From an uncultured Clostridia bacterium (GTDB lineage Bacteria > Bacillota > Clostridia > UBA1381): DNA of 11,943 bases. Position 1 is the first letter of the stretch, and every line of letters begins with the position of its first letter. The stretch covers positions 1 to 11,943 of the forward strand of contig CALXSW010000065.1 in NCBI GenBank assembly GCA_944391255.1, read 5' to 3'. Below the pieces are notes generated by a model, which was not told the origin of the DNA, did not search any database, and was given only the letters and a program-made list of their open reading frames with translations. Made by a program: the position numbers and the translations under genes. Positions 1 through 6,216 of this stretch are shown here, piece after piece.

Positions 1-2
1 CA

Positions 3-2189
3 TATGCTGATATGGGTATGACTTTTGCCTGCGGTGCAAGAGGCGGCGGCGGTGGTGACAAGTTCAATATCGCAATTGAAGCTCCTCAGACAGGAACAGG
101 CAATATCATGTCATTCGTTATGTCGGACTATGCTTCTGATCTAAGAGCGGGTCCTACAATGACATTGACGAAGTCAAGAGATAGTGTGTTTGCAAATGGT
201 GTTTATTTCTCAGCTGATATTACATTTACAGCTACTAATAATAACCTTCTTATAACAGACAACAACTCTACATCTTTCTATGTTTCACTCAGTGACAGTG
301 AATCAAATCTTGTAGGTAAGTCACTTACATGGAAAATAGTATCAAGAGGCGGTACAACAACAGCTGTAGCATATGATGGCGCAACACCTGTAAAAGTAGT
401 AAAAAATGCTACAGGATTAAAGAACGTTACTTCAATAGGAATTGAGACAAACGTTGTAACACAGAAGATATCTGTTGCTAATATGTACATAGCAGATTCA
501 ACATATGCTATTCCAGATGCTGATATATTTGCAGCCGATACAAAGAGCTTTGACCTTGTTGCTAACGGAGTAACAAAGACATCAGTTGATGGTCAGATAG
601 TATATTCTCTTGATTCTATCAGAGATATAACACTGCCGACTCTCACATTCTCATCTATTGAGTGGAAGGCATATCAGAAAGAGAAGGGTGCTTCTGACGA
701 TACATGGACAGAAACATCATTCCTCGTTGCAAACGGTAATACTTTGGGTGTATATCCTACAAGTGAAATAAACAACTACGATGTAAAGCTTGAGGCTACA
801 ATAACATACGGCTCAGCTGAAACTGCAAAAGCATTTACTATGCAGCTACCAAATCCTGATGATGAGTTAAAAGCAGCATTGGAATCAGGTTATGAAGTAG
901 TAACATCGAATGATGATGCTACAAAGCAGGTAAATCTTTCATTGAAGCCTGTTTTGAAGTATGATATTAAGCTCCCTTCATCAATTACAGGCAGCAGAAA
1001 CGTTACAGTTTCATGGAAGTCTTCTGATGAAGAGCATATCAAGCTCAACAATAACGTTGCAGAGATCTATACACAGGATATGGATTCTCATGATGTAACA
1101 CTTACAGCTACAGTTAAGTATAAGAAAGGCACTGTAGAATATTCACAGGATGTTGAATTCCCTGTAACTGTTGCATTCACAGAAGAGGATAAGGCGTCTA
1201 CAGACGCAGCTCTTGACAAGTACAAGGTAAGATTTGACGCTGCGTATGAGGCTAATTTCTCAGGAATACCGTCAAGCGCGTCATCAAATATAACACTTCC
1301 AACTGAAGCATACTTCGGTTCTGAAATATCATGGCTTTCAAGCGCGCCTACAGTTATTTCAAACACAGGTGAATACAAGAAGCCATCATCAACAAAGAAT
1401 GTTGTATTGACAGCTAATATAATGAGCGGTGCTGCAAGCGCAAGCAAGAACTTTGAAGTAAGAGTAGCCGGATCATCGTCAGGCGGCGGTGGCAGCAGTG
1501 GCGGCGGCGGTTCCGTATCGTCGACAGGCACTGTATCAGGCGGCAGCGGCGGCGGAGCACTCGCTGGCAATAATATAACAACCATCCCTGATAAGGTTAC
1601 AGGTCAGGAAATAGTAGATGAACTTCTTAATGAAAAATACGAAGCTGAAAATGCATTCAGCGATCTTGGTTCAGTTGTATGGGCAAGAGACGCTATAAAC
1701 ACTCTTGCTGAAAAAGGTATAGTAAATGGTAAGACAGAGACTACATTTGCTCCAAACGATAACGTAACAAGAGCTGAATTTGCAAAGATGCTTATGGGTA
1801 CATTCGGACTTGGCGGATCAGTATACACAACATCAAGCTTTAGCGATGTTTCAACAGATGCTTGGTACTTCTCAAGCGTTGAAACAGCTTATAACCTTGG
1901 CATCATCACAGGTGTGGGCAACGGTATGTTTGCTCCTGATGCGTTGATCTCAAGACAGGAAATGGCTGTTATGGTACAGAGAGCCGCTAAGGTTTGCGGA
2001 AAGACTCCTGCAGCTGTACAGGAAGCAACAGTATTTGCGGATGATGCTGATATAGCTGATTACGCAAAGGAAGCAGTAGCTGAATTGAATGCTGCCGGCA
2101 TTATAAACGGTGTTTCGGCAACATCATTCGCTCCATTGTCAAATGCGACAAGAGCGCAGGCTGCTAAGATCTTATACAGCTTTTTATAA
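3..2189 (+). CDS. SLH-domain cell-surface protein with Ig-like repeats (5'-truncated by window edge)
   Basis: Exported protein probably held to the cell wall by three C-terminal SLH domains. Numbering from the ATG at 12: residues 1-165 are rich in Thr, Ser and Asn and alternate like a beta-sandwich (possibly LamG-like). About 206-280, 321-386 and 427-486 resemble atrophied bacterial Ig repeats, clearest in the last two (LP...SW.SS...TLTA pattern). A Gly/Ser linker spans about 487-517. SLH domains lie at about 547-600, 610-661 and 675-725, with the characteristic VTRAE, ISRQE and ATRAQ motifs. The frame stays open upstream of the ATG at 12, to base 3, and no RBS or signal peptide is visible, so the true start is outside the window and that ATG is internal. 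SLH domains are known to bind pyruvylated wall polysaccharide. The ligand or enzymatic role of the N-terminal part cannot be judged here. A terminator follows at 2208-2246. Confidence 0.9.
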   Translation, partial: YADMGMTFACGARGGGGGDKFNIAIEAPQTGTGNIMSFVMSDYASDLRAGPTMTLTKSRDSVFANGVYFSADITFTATNNNLLITDNNSTSFYVSLSDSESNLVGKSLTWKIVSRGGTTTAVAYDGATPVKVVKNATGLKNVTSIGIETNVVTQKISVANMYIADSTYAIPDADIFAADTKSFDLVANGVTKTSVDGQIVYSLDSIRDITLPTLTFSSIEWKAYQKEKGASDDTWTETSFLVANGNTLGVYPTSEINNYDVKLEATITYGSAETAKAFTMQLPNPDDELKAALESGYEVVTSNDDATKQVNLSLKPVLKYDIKLPSSITGSRNVTVSWKSSDEEHIKLNNNVAEIYTQDMDSHDVTLTATVKYKKGTVEYSQDVEFPVTVAFTEEDKASTDAALDKYKVRFDAAYEANFSGIPSSASSNITLPTEAYFGSEISWLSSAPTVISNTGEYKKPSSTKNVVLTANIMSGAASASKNFEVRVAGSSSGGGGSSGGGGSVSSTGTVSGGSGGGALAGNNITTIPDKVTGQEIVDELLNEKYEAENAFSDLGSVVWARDAINTLAEKGIVNGKTETTFAPNDNVTRAEFAKMLMGTFGLGGSVYTTSSFSDVSTDAWYFSSVETAYNLGIITGVGNGMFAPDALISRQEMAVMVQRAAKVCGKTPAAVQEATVFADDADIADYAKEAVAELNAAGIINGVSATSFAPLSNATRAQAAKILYSFL

Positions 2190-2207
2190 ATAATTTCTCC
2201 ATTAGTT

Positions 2208-2246
2208 AACAGCGGCTGCCTGTAAAAGGGCGCCGCTGTTTCTATT
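2208..2246 (+). terminator. Intrinsic terminator of the SLH protein gene
   Basis: A perfect 9-bp inverted repeat (AACAGCGGC 2208-2216 with GCCGCTGTT 2232-2240) starts 18 bases after the stop codon and is followed by a T-rich stretch. The U-tract is interrupted, so it is a moderate terminator; a second T6 run lies at about 2251-2256. Confidence 0.75.
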
Positions 2247-2460
2247 TGCATTTTTTGGTTCATTTATTATAGAGCTGTTTTTGCTTTGCTTTAAAATGTT
2301 GGGAGCGTAGGGGCAGGATAGTATCCGCCAGCTCATAAACGGCATTTTAGCAATGCGCAGACGCGTTAAACGTGTCAAGCAACTTTCCCCCCCATATAAT
2401 TGAAAAAACATCCGTATACCCCTTATATGGACGTTATAAGACTATGCTTGAATAAGCATA
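2247..2460. other. Intergenic spacer with unexplained GC-richer core
   Basis: No gene is confidently called here. The stretch at about 2300-2400 is visibly richer in G+C than the surrounding spacers. It contains a C7 run (2388-2394) and an imperfect dyad (ACGCGTT / AACGTGT near 2361-2375). Two small hairpin-capable repeats follow: CCGTATA/TATATGG near 2412-2430, and the perfect TATGCTT/AAGCATA at 2443-2449 and 2454-2460 with a GAAT loop. A minus-strand 69-codon ORF (2411 to 2202) has an SD-like AAGGGG, but it runs through the terminator of the SLH gene and matches no family I recognise. The stretch may be an intergenic repeat or a gene remnant. Confidence 0.4.
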
Positions 2461-2496
2461 ATAAAAAACGGAATGCATCAAATAAATGCATTCCGT
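2461..2496 (-). terminator. Intrinsic terminator of ppdK
   Basis: An 11-bp perfect stem (ACGGAATGCAT 2468-2478 with ATGCATTCCGT 2486-2496) has a 7-nt loop. On the minus strand it is followed by TTTTTTAT. It sits 27 bases past the ppdK stop codon. Confidence 0.9.
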
Positions 2497-2523
2497 AATT
2501 TATTATCTTTTCTAAACTAAATA

Positions 2524-5157
2524 TTAGTTGTTTGCTTTGTCAGCCTTTATCTTAGCCTGCGCAGCAGCCAATCTTGCGATCGGAACTCTGAATGGTGAGC
2601 ATGAAACGTAGTTCAAGCCAACATTGTGACAGAATTCAACTGTTGATGGGTCACCGCCGTGCTCACCGCAGATACCAAGACAGATATCCGGTCTTGTCTT
2701 TCTGCCGAGTTCAGCAGCCATCTTTACAAGCTTGCCAACACCCTTCTGGTCGAGCTTTGCAAATGGATCTGATTCGTAGATCTTCTTTGCATAGTAGTCC
2801 TCGAGGAACTTGCCGGCATCGTCTCTTGAGAAACCGAATGTCATCTGTGTAAGGTCGTTAGTACCGAATGAGAAGAATTCAGCTTCCTGAGCGATCTCGT
2901 CAGCCAAAAGCGCAGCTCTTGGGATCTCGATCATTGTACCAACCTTATACTTGAGGTCTGAACCAGCAGCAGCGATAATAGCGTCAGCTGTTTCAACAAC
3001 GACCTTCTTAACGAACTTCAACTCTTCAACATCGCCAACCAATGGGATCATGATCTCAGGTGTTACGTCCATGCCCTCTGAGTTAACCTTCAAAGCAGCC
3101 TGGATAACAGCTGTAGTCTGCATCTTTGCAATTTCAGGATATGTTACTGCAAGACGGCAGCCTCTGTGACCGAGCATTGGGTTGAATTCCTGCAAACCTA
3201 CGATAGTAGCCTTGAGGTCTTCGAATGTCAAGCCCATTTCATCAGCAAGAGCCTTGATATCAGCATCTTCGTGTGGAACGAACTCGTGAAGCGGTGGATC
3301 AAGGAATCTGATAACAACCGGATGTCCTTCAAGAGCTCTGTAGAGTTCTTCAAAGTCGCCCTGCTGCATTGGAAGAAGCTTAGCAAGAGCCTTTTCTCTC
3401 TGCTCAACAGTTGATGAAACGATCATCTCTCTCATAGCAGCGATTCTTGATTCCTCAAAGAACATGTGCTCTGTACGGCAAAGACCGATACCTTCAGCGC
3501 CGAATGCAGCAGCCTGCTTAGCATCTCTTGGAGTATCAGCGTTTGTTCTAACCTGCAATGTTCTTACTTCGTCAGCCCAGCTCATGAATGTTTCGAAGTC
3601 ACCTGAGATGTTAGCATCCATTGTTTCGATAGCGCCTTCATAAACATTACCTGTTGAACCGTCAAGTGAAATAACGTCACCTTCAACGAACTTCTTGTCG
3701 CCGCATGTGAAGTACTTTTCGCTCTCATAAACCTTTACAGCGTCAACACCGGCAACGCAGCATCTACCCATACCACGAGCAACAACTGCAGCGTGTGAAG
3801 TCATACCGCCGCGTGCTGTCATGATACCCTGAGCAACGTTCATACCTTCGATATCTTCCGGTGATGTTTCCTGTCTTACAAGTACGACCTTTTCACCCTT
3901 TGCAGCAGCAGCAACAGCGTCATCAGCTGTGAAGTAAACCTTACCTGCGCCTGCGCCTGGTGAAGCTGGAAGACCCTTACAAAGAACTGAAGCAGCCTTA
4001 AGAGCTGTTGGTTCAAATGTTGGGTGGAGAAGAGCGTCAAGCTGCTTAGTATCAACCTGGAGAAGAGCTTCTTCCTTTGTGTTCATGCCTTCAGCAACGA
4101 GGTCAACAGCGATCTTAAGAGCAGCAGCAGCTGTTCTCTTACCGTTTCTTGTCTGAAGCATGTAAAGCTTACCGTCTTCGATTGTATATTCCATATCCTG
4201 CATATCACGATAGTGATCTTCAAGAGTCTTAGCTATATTAACGAACTGATCATAAACCTCAGGCATGTCCTCCTGGAGCTTAGCGATCGGCTTCGGTGTT
4301 CTTACGCCGGCAACAACGTCTTCGCCCTGCGCGTTGATAAGATATTCACCAAACAAAGCCTTTTCACCTGTTGATGGGTTACGTGTAAATGCAACACCTG
4401 TACCTGATGTATCTGACCAGTTACCGAATGCCATCATCTGAACGTTAACAGCTGTACCCCATGAACCAGGGATATCATTCATTCTTCTGTATACGATAGC
4501 TCTTGGGTTGTTCCATGAACGGAATACAGCCTTAACAGCGCCCATGAGCTGTTCCTTAGCGTCTGAAGGGAAGTCGCTTCCTACCTTGTCCTTATATTCA
4601 GCCTTAAACTGAGAAGCAAGAACCTTAAGGTCATCAGCTGTAAGATCGATATCCTGTGTAACGCCCTTTTCTTCCTTCATCTTGTCGATGAGAGCTTCAA
4701 AGTAAGCCTTACCAACTTCCATTACAACGTCTGAATACATCTGGATAAATCTTCTGTAGCAGTCCCAAGCCCATCTTTCATTGCCTGTCTTCTTAGCCAT
4801 AACGTCAACAACGTCTTCGTTAAGACCGAGGTTAAGGATAGTATCCATCATACCTGGCATTGATGCTCTTGCACCTGAACGTACAGAAACGAGAAGTGGG
4901 TTTTCGAGGTCACCGAACTTCTTGCCTGTAATACCTTCCATTTTATCGATATATTCCATGATCTGAGCCATGATCTCATCATTGATCTTTTCACCGTCTT
5001 CATAGTACTGAGTACAAGCTTCAGTTGAGATAGTGAAACCCTGTGGAACAGGAAGACCCATCTTTGTCATTTCTGCGAGGTTAGCACCCTTACCACCAAG
5101 CAGAGCTCTCATGCTGGCATCGCCTTCTGAGAAAAGATAAACATATTTCTTAGCCAT
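2524..5157 (-). CDS. ppdK: Pyruvate, phosphate dikinase
   Basis: Catalyses the reversible reaction of pyruvate, ATP and phosphate with PEP, AMP and pyrophosphate in the cytoplasm. In anaerobic clostridia it can act in glycolysis (PPi-dependent) or gluconeogenesis. The protein has 877 residues, close to the well-studied Clostridium symbiosum enzyme (874). Domain order: N-terminal ATP-grasp nucleotide-binding domain (GGKGANLAEM at 21-30 and the SVRSGARASMPGMMDT stretch near 92); swivelling phosphohistidine domain with GGMTSHAA, in which the catalytic His is residue 455, the number known from C. symbiosum; and C-terminal PEP/pyruvate TIM barrel with GTNDLTQM (Asn767) and GICGEHGG (catalytic Cys830). 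Nothing is missing. The start is fixed by AGGAGGAG 5-6 bases upstream of the ATG. It is a single-gene unit with its own promoter and terminator. The PPDK regulatory kinase (DUF299 type) is not adjacent. Confidence 0.98.
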   Translation of the reverse strand: MAKKYVYLFSEGDASMRALLGGKGANLAEMTKMGLPVPQGFTISTEACTQYYEDGEKINDEIMAQIMEYIDKMEGITGKKFGDLENPLLVSVRSGARASMPGMMDTILNLGLNEDVVDVMAKKTGNERWAWDCYRRFIQMYSDVVMEVGKAYFEALIDKMKEEKGVTQDIDLTADDLKVLASQFKAEYKDKVGSDFPSDAKEQLMGAVKAVFRSWNNPRAIVYRRMNDIPGSWGTAVNVQMMAFGNWSDTSGTGVAFTRNPSTGEKALFGEYLINAQGEDVVAGVRTPKPIAKLQEDMPEVYDQFVNIAKTLEDHYRDMQDMEYTIEDGKLYMLQTRNGKRTAAAALKIAVDLVAEGMNTKEEALLQVDTKQLDALLHPTFEPTALKAASVLCKGLPASPGAGAGKVYFTADDAVAAAAKGEKVVLVRQETSPEDIEGMNVAQGIMTARGGMTSHAAVVARGMGRCCVAGVDAVKVYESEKYFTCGDKKFVEGDVISLDGSTGNVYEGAIETMDANISGDFETFMSWADEVRTLQVRTNADTPRDAKQAAAFGAEGIGLCRTEHMFFEESRIAAMREMIVSSTVEQREKALAKLLPMQQGDFEELYRALEGHPVVIRFLDPPLHEFVPHEDADIKALADEMGLTFEDLKATIVGLQEFNPMLGHRGCRLAVTYPEIAKMQTTAVIQAALKVNSEGMDVTPEIMIPLVGDVEELKFVKKVVVETADAIIAAAGSDLKYKVGTMIEIPRAALLADEIAQEAEFFSFGTNDLTQMTFGFSRDDAGKFLEDYYAKKIYESDPFAKLDQKGVGKLVKMAAELGRKTRPDICLGICGEHGGDPSTVEFCHNVGLNYVSCSPFRVPIARLAAAQAKIKADKANN

Positions 5158-5190
5158 TGGAATCTCCTCCTAAATAAATGTTTTTATGTT

Positions 5191-5214
5191 ATACGGTGCA
5201 TAAAGACACCATAT
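5191..5214 (-). promoter_or_regulatory. Hairpin at the predicted 5' end of the ppdK mRNA
   Basis: On the minus strand ATATGGTG (5214-5207) can pair with CACCGTAT (5198-5191) around an 8-nt loop, with one G-U pair. With the promoter at 5226-5253 the predicted transcript starts near 5219, so the hairpin begins about 5 nt from the 5' end and lies upstream of the RBS. Such 5' stems can stabilise mRNA in Bacillota; that role is inferred here. Confidence 0.45.
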
Positions 5215-5225
5215 GCCCACTTCTT

Positions 5226-5253
5226 ATTATATCATAAATTTTAAAAATGTCTA
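5226..5253 (-). promoter_or_regulatory. Extended -10 sigma-A promoter of ppdK
   Basis: On the minus strand: -35 TAGACA (5253-5248), a 16-bp spacer, and perfect -10 TATAAT (5231-5226) preceded by the TGn extension. The predicted start is near 5219, giving a leader of about 60 nt. Confidence 0.8.
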
Positions 5254-5405
5254 CATTAATTTGATATTTTTTTCTCAAAATATAAAATTTTATGTATTAT
5301 TCATAAGAAAAGGCAGCACCAACATTATAAATAGCACAAAAACCGATTTAATACCATATTATACAAAGGAAAGAAAAGTCATATAGTGTTAAAAAAAAGA
5401 CATTC

Positions 5406-5412
5406 AGGAGGG
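5406..5412 (+). promoter_or_regulatory. Ribosome binding site selecting a GTG start
   Basis: AGGAGGG lies 7 bases before the GTG at 5420. No in-frame ATG is as well placed, so GTG is taken as the start of the amidase-like gene. Confidence 0.8.
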
Positions 5413-5419
5413 CAAGAAA

Positions 5420-5905
5420 GTGATATATAACAGAGATAAGGCAGTCGAGTATGCCAATAGATGGGCATACGGAAGGAACCCGAAATTTTTTGATTTTTCG
5501 GAGATAGGCGGCGACTGCACAAATTTTGCATCTCAGTGCATATATGCCGGAAGCGGAGTGATGAATTACACACCGCTTTACGGCTGGTATTACAGGACTG
5601 TAAACGACAGAACGCCATCGTGGACCGGTGTCAACGAGCTGTATAGATTCCTTGTAAATAACAAGGGTGCTGGTCCACAGGGCAGAGTAACGGATCTAAG
5701 AGGAATAGAGAAGGGCGATATAATACAGCTGAAGTTTCAGCCGGGCGAGAGATTTGATCATACGCCTGTTGTGGTAGATGCCGGTGACGGAACGCCGCGC
5801 ACTATAAAGGTTGCCGCGCACAGCCGCGACAGCAATTGCAGACCGCTGTCGAGCTACAGCTATATACAGCTTAGACCTATCCATATTTTCAATGTGGGAG
5901 AATAA
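5420..5905 (+). CDS. Small stand-alone Amidase_6 domain protein
   Basis: A 161-residue protein made of essentially one Amidase_6 domain, a papain-like NlpC/P60-related fold associated with cleavage of amide bonds in peptidoglycan peptides or similar substrates. Visible hallmarks: the N-terminal DKAVEYANRWA helix, GGDCTNFASQC with probable nucleophile Cys33, the PSWTGVNELYRFL segment, the GDIIQL strand, FDHTPVVV with probable catalytic His114, and AAHSRD near 132-137, which may supply the third polar residue. No signal peptide or membrane segment is seen, so the product should be cytoplasmic unless it is released by lysis or packaged in spores; many relatives carry this domain on secreted proteins. 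No clear sigma-A promoter was found in the AT-rich 5260-5400 stretch. The gene is transcribed divergently from ppdK. The substrate is unknown; the domain assignment is solid. Confidence 0.87.
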   Translation: MIYNRDKAVEYANRWAYGRNPKFFDFSEIGGDCTNFASQCIYAGSGVMNYTPLYGWYYRTVNDRTPSWTGVNELYRFLVNNKGAGPQGRVTDLRGIEKGDIIQLKFQPGERFDHTPVVVDAGDGTPRTIKVAAHSRDSNCRPLSSYSYIQLRPIHIFNVGE

Positions 5906-6014
5906 AATAACTGCCAAATGTTAATAATTTATCTTTCGGACACAAAATATAGGGGTGTTAAAAAAGAAATATCCAATATTTTTGAAAAAAATTGAAAAAG
6001 ATTAAAAAAATATA

Positions 6015-6043
6015 TTGATTTTTGATCGGATATATGTTATAAT
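6015..6043 (+). promoter_or_regulatory. Strong orphan extended -10 promoter with A/T-tract UP region
   Basis: -35 TTGATT (6015-6020), 17-bp spacer, perfect -10 TATAAT (6038-6043) with TGn extension (TG at 6035-6036). The 35 bp upstream consist of A- and T-tracts typical of an UP element. No ORF with an RBS follows on this strand before the terminator at 6116-6143. Confidence 0.75.
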
Positions 6044-6049
6044 ACCAAT

Positions 6050-6143
6050 TGTAAAAGATATTTCGATTATTGGTTAAATAGAAATTACTTTTCACCCTTT
6101 TATCCTATACCTGTTAAAAAACACAGCTCAGGCTGTGTTTTTT
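6050..6143 (+). ncRNA. Candidate small regulatory RNA, about 93 nt
   Basis: The region runs from the predicted start of the orphan promoter (about 6050) to the end of a perfect intrinsic terminator. The 5' part can fold into a long hairpin starting at the predicted first base: GT 6051-6052 with AC 6094-6095, AAAAG 6053-6057 with CTTTT 6088-6092 (C6093 bulged), a 2x2 internal loop, and ATTTC 6060-6064 with GAAAT 6081-6085 around a 16-nt loop. A single-stranded, pyrimidine-rich linker (6096-6115) with CCC, TCC and ACC motifs follows, then the terminator. There is no start codon with a usable frame. This promoter-hairpin-linker-terminator layout is typical of trans-acting sRNAs in Bacillota, where C-rich loops often pair with SD sequences. 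It does not resemble 6S RNA, tmRNA or a riboswitch I recognise. Expression is inferred. Confidence 0.5.
6116..6143 (+). terminator. Perfect intrinsic terminator (candidate sRNA and amidase gene)
   Basis: AAAAAACACAGC (6116-6127), loop TCAG, GCTGTGTTTTTT (6132-6143): a 12-bp perfect stem ending in T6. The A6/T6 symmetry lets it work in both directions. It would also stop read-through from the amidase gene 210 bases upstream. Confidence 0.92.
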
Positions 6144-6154
6144 ATTTTTGGCTT

Positions 6155-6196
6155 ACTAAAAAAGGGAAGCGTTTTTACGCGCTCCCCGTTTTTAGT
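6155..6196 (-). terminator. Terminator of the FGGY kinase gene
   Basis: ACTAAAAA (6155-6162) pairs with TTTTTAGT (6189-6196), continued inward by GGGA/TCCC and GCG/CGC. On the minus strand the stem ends in a TTTTTT run. It lies 20 bases after the kinase stop codon and could act in both directions. Confidence 0.8.
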
Positions 6197-6216
6197 ATTT
6201 TATTGATATTATATTA

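Noticed and set aside
1480..1560. GGC/AGC repeats in the SLH gene as a simple-sequence phase-variable tract
   Set aside because: The repeat is a mixed-codon Gly/Ser linker in units of three bases, so slippage would not shift the frame.
1088..1585. 165-codon minus-strand ORF opposite the SLH gene, rich in Pro and Leu
   Set aside because: The Pro-rich stretch is the reverse complement of the Gly/Ser linker; it is a shadow ORF.
2202..2411. 69-codon minus-strand ORF in the ppdK/SLH spacer with an AAGGGG in front
   Set aside because: It runs through the SLH gene's terminator and the GC-rich core, has only a weak upstream promoter, and its translation matches no family I know. Kept as an unexplained region rather than a gene.
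4024..4374. 116-codon plus-strand ORF inside ppdK, with other antisense ORFs at 2592-3414 and 4781-4966
   Set aside because: Antisense shadows of a strongly conserved enzyme gene; no RBS or family signature.
5355..5387. SigE-like promoter before the Amidase_6 gene (ATATT with CATATAGT)
   Set aside because: The -10-like element is close to consensus, but the gap to the -35-like element is about 18 rather than about 14 bp, so it was not called.
6044..6074. ACCAAT/ATTGGT dyad as a 5' hairpin of the candidate sRNA
   Set aside because: Its left arm lies upstream of the predicted start (about 6050), so it would not be in the RNA. A different stem starting at 6051 fits better; the dyad could at most be an operator.
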